Source: a virus
Length of the DNA: 23,632 nt
Virus record (IMG/VR): IMGVR_UViG_3300002835_001105
Location: 1-23,632 of that record
Direction: 5' to 3' (one strand)
Shown: positions 22,799 to 23,632 of the stretch, one piece after another
Layout of the letters: the number at the start of each line of letters is the position of its first letter
Numbering within the stretch: position 1 is the stretch's first letter
Program-made: the position numbers and the translations under genes
Notes under the pieces: model-generated
The model's input: the letters and a program-made list of their open reading frames with translations, nothing else
What the model was told of the DNA's origin: nothing
Database searches by the model: none

Positions 22799-22841
22799 AG
22801 TTACTGTTTAGTGAGTTATAACTATAAAATGGTGAGTAACT
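22799..22841 (-). terminator. Weak hairpin at the 3' end of the HxlR-type gene
   Basis: AGTTACT (22799-22805) and AGTAACT (22835-22841) form a perfect 7-bp inverted repeat with a 29-nt interior. On the minus strand it overlaps the TAG of the regulator gene and is followed, tens of bases on, by T-rich stretches. It could act as a weak terminator or simply be symmetry; the remaining spacer down to 22701 shows nothing else I can support. Confidence 0.35.
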
Positions 22842-23175
22842 AAATTTCTTCAGCCTTATAGAGCTTATAAGCCATAGTAAAATATTCTAAGGAGCTTTCT
22901 AGATAACTAAGTAAAGATAGGCCGGTCTTTGATAACTCGTAGGTAACCTTTGGGGGGACCTCGTTATAAGAGGTGCGGGTAACTAACTTTTGGTTCTCCA
23001 TCCTCTTTAAAGTCTGGGTAAGTACCTTGGCTGAGCAGCCGGGAAGGTTATCATGGATCTCATTAAACCTAAGAGGATCTCCATTTCCCAGTACTAGGAT
23101 ACACTCTATACTCCACTTATTATAGAGTAAAGATCTTTTAAAATCTATTATATCCTGTAGTTCCTTGGTAATCAT
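22840..23175 (-). CDS. HxlR-family winged-helix transcription regulator
   Basis: A 111-residue protein with the full HxlR layout: NKWSIECILVLGNGDPLRFN (helix 1 and start of helix 2), EIHDNLPGCSAKVLTQTLKR (helix-turn-helix with recognition helix), MENQKLVTRTSYNEVPPKVT (the conserved L..R..Y...PP.V.Y wing), and YELSKTGLSLLSYLESSLEY for the dimerisation helix. The N-terminal cysteine common in redox-sensing HxlR members is absent; Cys remain at positions 24 and 48. It lies alone, divergently from the plus-strand gene that starts at 23457. It may regulate its own promoter and the adjacent divergent one. Both an early repressor and an activator of a later block would fit. Confidence 0.85.
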   Translation of the reverse strand: MITKELQDIIDFKRSLLYNKWSIECILVLGNGDPLRFNEIHDNLPGCSAKVLTQTLKRMENQKLVTRTSYNEVPPKVTYELSKTGLSLLSYLESSLEYFTMAYKLYKAEEI

Positions 23176-23456
23176 TAACCTTGTAAGGTATCCTTATATA
23201 GACAGAGTACCCATGATTACCAGCAGGTAAGCTAATAACCAAGGGGTTCCTATTTCCAATCCCCGTCATGTTTTATACCATAAACTACCCCCCGGGTACT
23301 ATATCCTTCTATGACCCCCGGTACTGTAGAACTAGTATGTAGGAGGGGGTGAGTACCACCCCGCAGAAGGTCCCCCACCACCTTCTGAAACTCCGTATAC
23401 CCGCTTAGGTTCAGCGTGTTCGTAAACTCTATTTCTTAATCTTAAAATGCTTCAAA
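23176..23456. promoter_or_regulatory. Divergent control region with repeated GGTACT sites
   Basis: This 281-bp gene-free region separates the HxlR-type gene (minus) from the plus-strand gene. It contains GGTACT four times, twice forward (23295-23300, 23320-23325) and twice inverted (23206-23211, 23352-23357). The two forward copies sit in an imperfect 25-nt-period direct repeat, C5-6 G(G)GTACT(A/G)TA. A hairpin CAGAAGGT-N8-ACCTTCTG (23364-23387) follows. The stretch 23281-23385 is C/G-rich against an AT-rich genome. Likely uses are binding sites for the HxlR-type protein, a divergent promoter, or a replication or packaging-related site. I could not fix a -33/-7 promoter here. Confidence 0.5.
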
Positions 23457-23632
23457 ATGACAAAGCAAAAGATTTCCTTCCTTTCGGTTGCAGGATTCAA
23501 AAAAGCAATCGGTGCCTCTCGTCTTGACATCGTTCATAACGAAAAGTCAAACAAACTTTCGGTCCTTGCTGATGAAGACAGCTTCTATCGTTGCCAACAG
23601 GATATAGACCCTCAAGGTCATATGGCTTTCCT
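23457..23632 (+). CDS. Plus-strand gene start, unknown product (partial)
   Basis: A reading frame opens at an ATG at 23457 and stays open to the window edge, giving 58 complete codons. The product begins MTKQKISFLSVAGFKKAIGA and continues SRLDIVHNEKSNKLSVLADE, then DSFYRCQQDIDPQGHMAFL. It has no recognised motif, and its codons are more GC-rich than those of the minus-strand genes. It is the only plus-strand gene visible and starts after the divergent control region, so it heads a second transcription unit. An ATG 10 nt upstream opens a 26-codon frame that I reject. Confidence 0.75.
   Translation, partial: MTKQKISFLSVAGFKKAIGASRLDIVHNEKSNKLSVLADEDSFYRCQQDIDPQGHMAF

Noticed and set aside
3030-23175. 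Stop-codon reassignment, as known in some Bacteroidota phages
   Set aside because: Genes end cleanly at TAA, TAG (5552, 22840) and TGA (16033, 19227), neighbours fit these ends, and no suppressor-type anticodon was seen.
23447-23527. Short plus-strand frame from an ATG 10 nt before the partial gene
   Set aside because: It stops after 26 codons, and the frame from 23457 stays open to the window edge.

Overview
The window looks like part of a tailed double-stranded DNA phage genome (or an integrated or assembled copy of one). A Bacteroidota host is likely. Evidence for a phage is a morphogenesis block on the minus strand: large terminase, portal, scaffold-like protein, HK97-type major capsid protein, connector-like protein, further virion proteins, and then several tail-fibre genes. 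Evidence for the host is two intergenic promoters of the form TTTG-N20-TATATTAT (the Bacteroidota -33/-7 type), start codons with little or no Shine-Dalgarno sequence, and protein types common in marine and gut Bacteroidota phages. The order is reminiscent of crAss-like phages and their relatives, but I cannot place it in a family by eye. The code is standard: TAA, TAG and TGA are all used as stops.

Layout, in the direction of transcription (right to left for nearly everything). At the far right a plus-strand gene starts at 23457 and runs out of the window. It is separated by a GC-rich, repeat-bearing divergent region (23176-23456) from a minus-strand HxlR-type regulator (22840-23175). A Bacteroidota-type promoter at 22669-22700 then opens a tightly packed early/middle-type operon (22641 to 18731). 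It holds two small proteins, a GNAT acetyltransferase, a winged-helix-like protein, an IHF/HU-like protein, a cysteine-rich zinc-binding-type protein, an unknown protein, a PD-(D/E)XK nuclease and two small conserved-looking proteins. Many of these genes overlap, several by the one-base TAATG arrangement. Next come an odd 144-nt tRNA-like element, a hairpin and a normal tRNA-Met(CAT).

The packaging and head block follows (18439-7643): a small protein, TerL (GTG start), a small acidic protein and the portal. A terminator and a new promoter (12878-12970) precede the scaffold-like and major capsid genes. A 140-nt structured intergenic element follows the capsid gene. Then come a 338-aa protein, a connector-like protein and a ferritin/Dps-like protein. 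A 448-aa putative virion protein ends at a strong intrinsic terminator (about 6198-6237). The next promoter (6169-6200) abuts this terminator and drives the last block: a 188-aa protein, a 52-aa zinc-knuckle protein, two short proteins and a 400-aa fibre protein sharing a C-terminal THNLG-type domain, and a fibre of more than 1005 residues that leaves the window at its left edge.

Points most worth following: the enlarged tRNA-like gene, the Dps-like gene inside the virion block, the structured RNA after the capsid gene, the degenerate ATPase motifs of TerL, and the HxlR regulator facing a cluster of four GGTACT sites.
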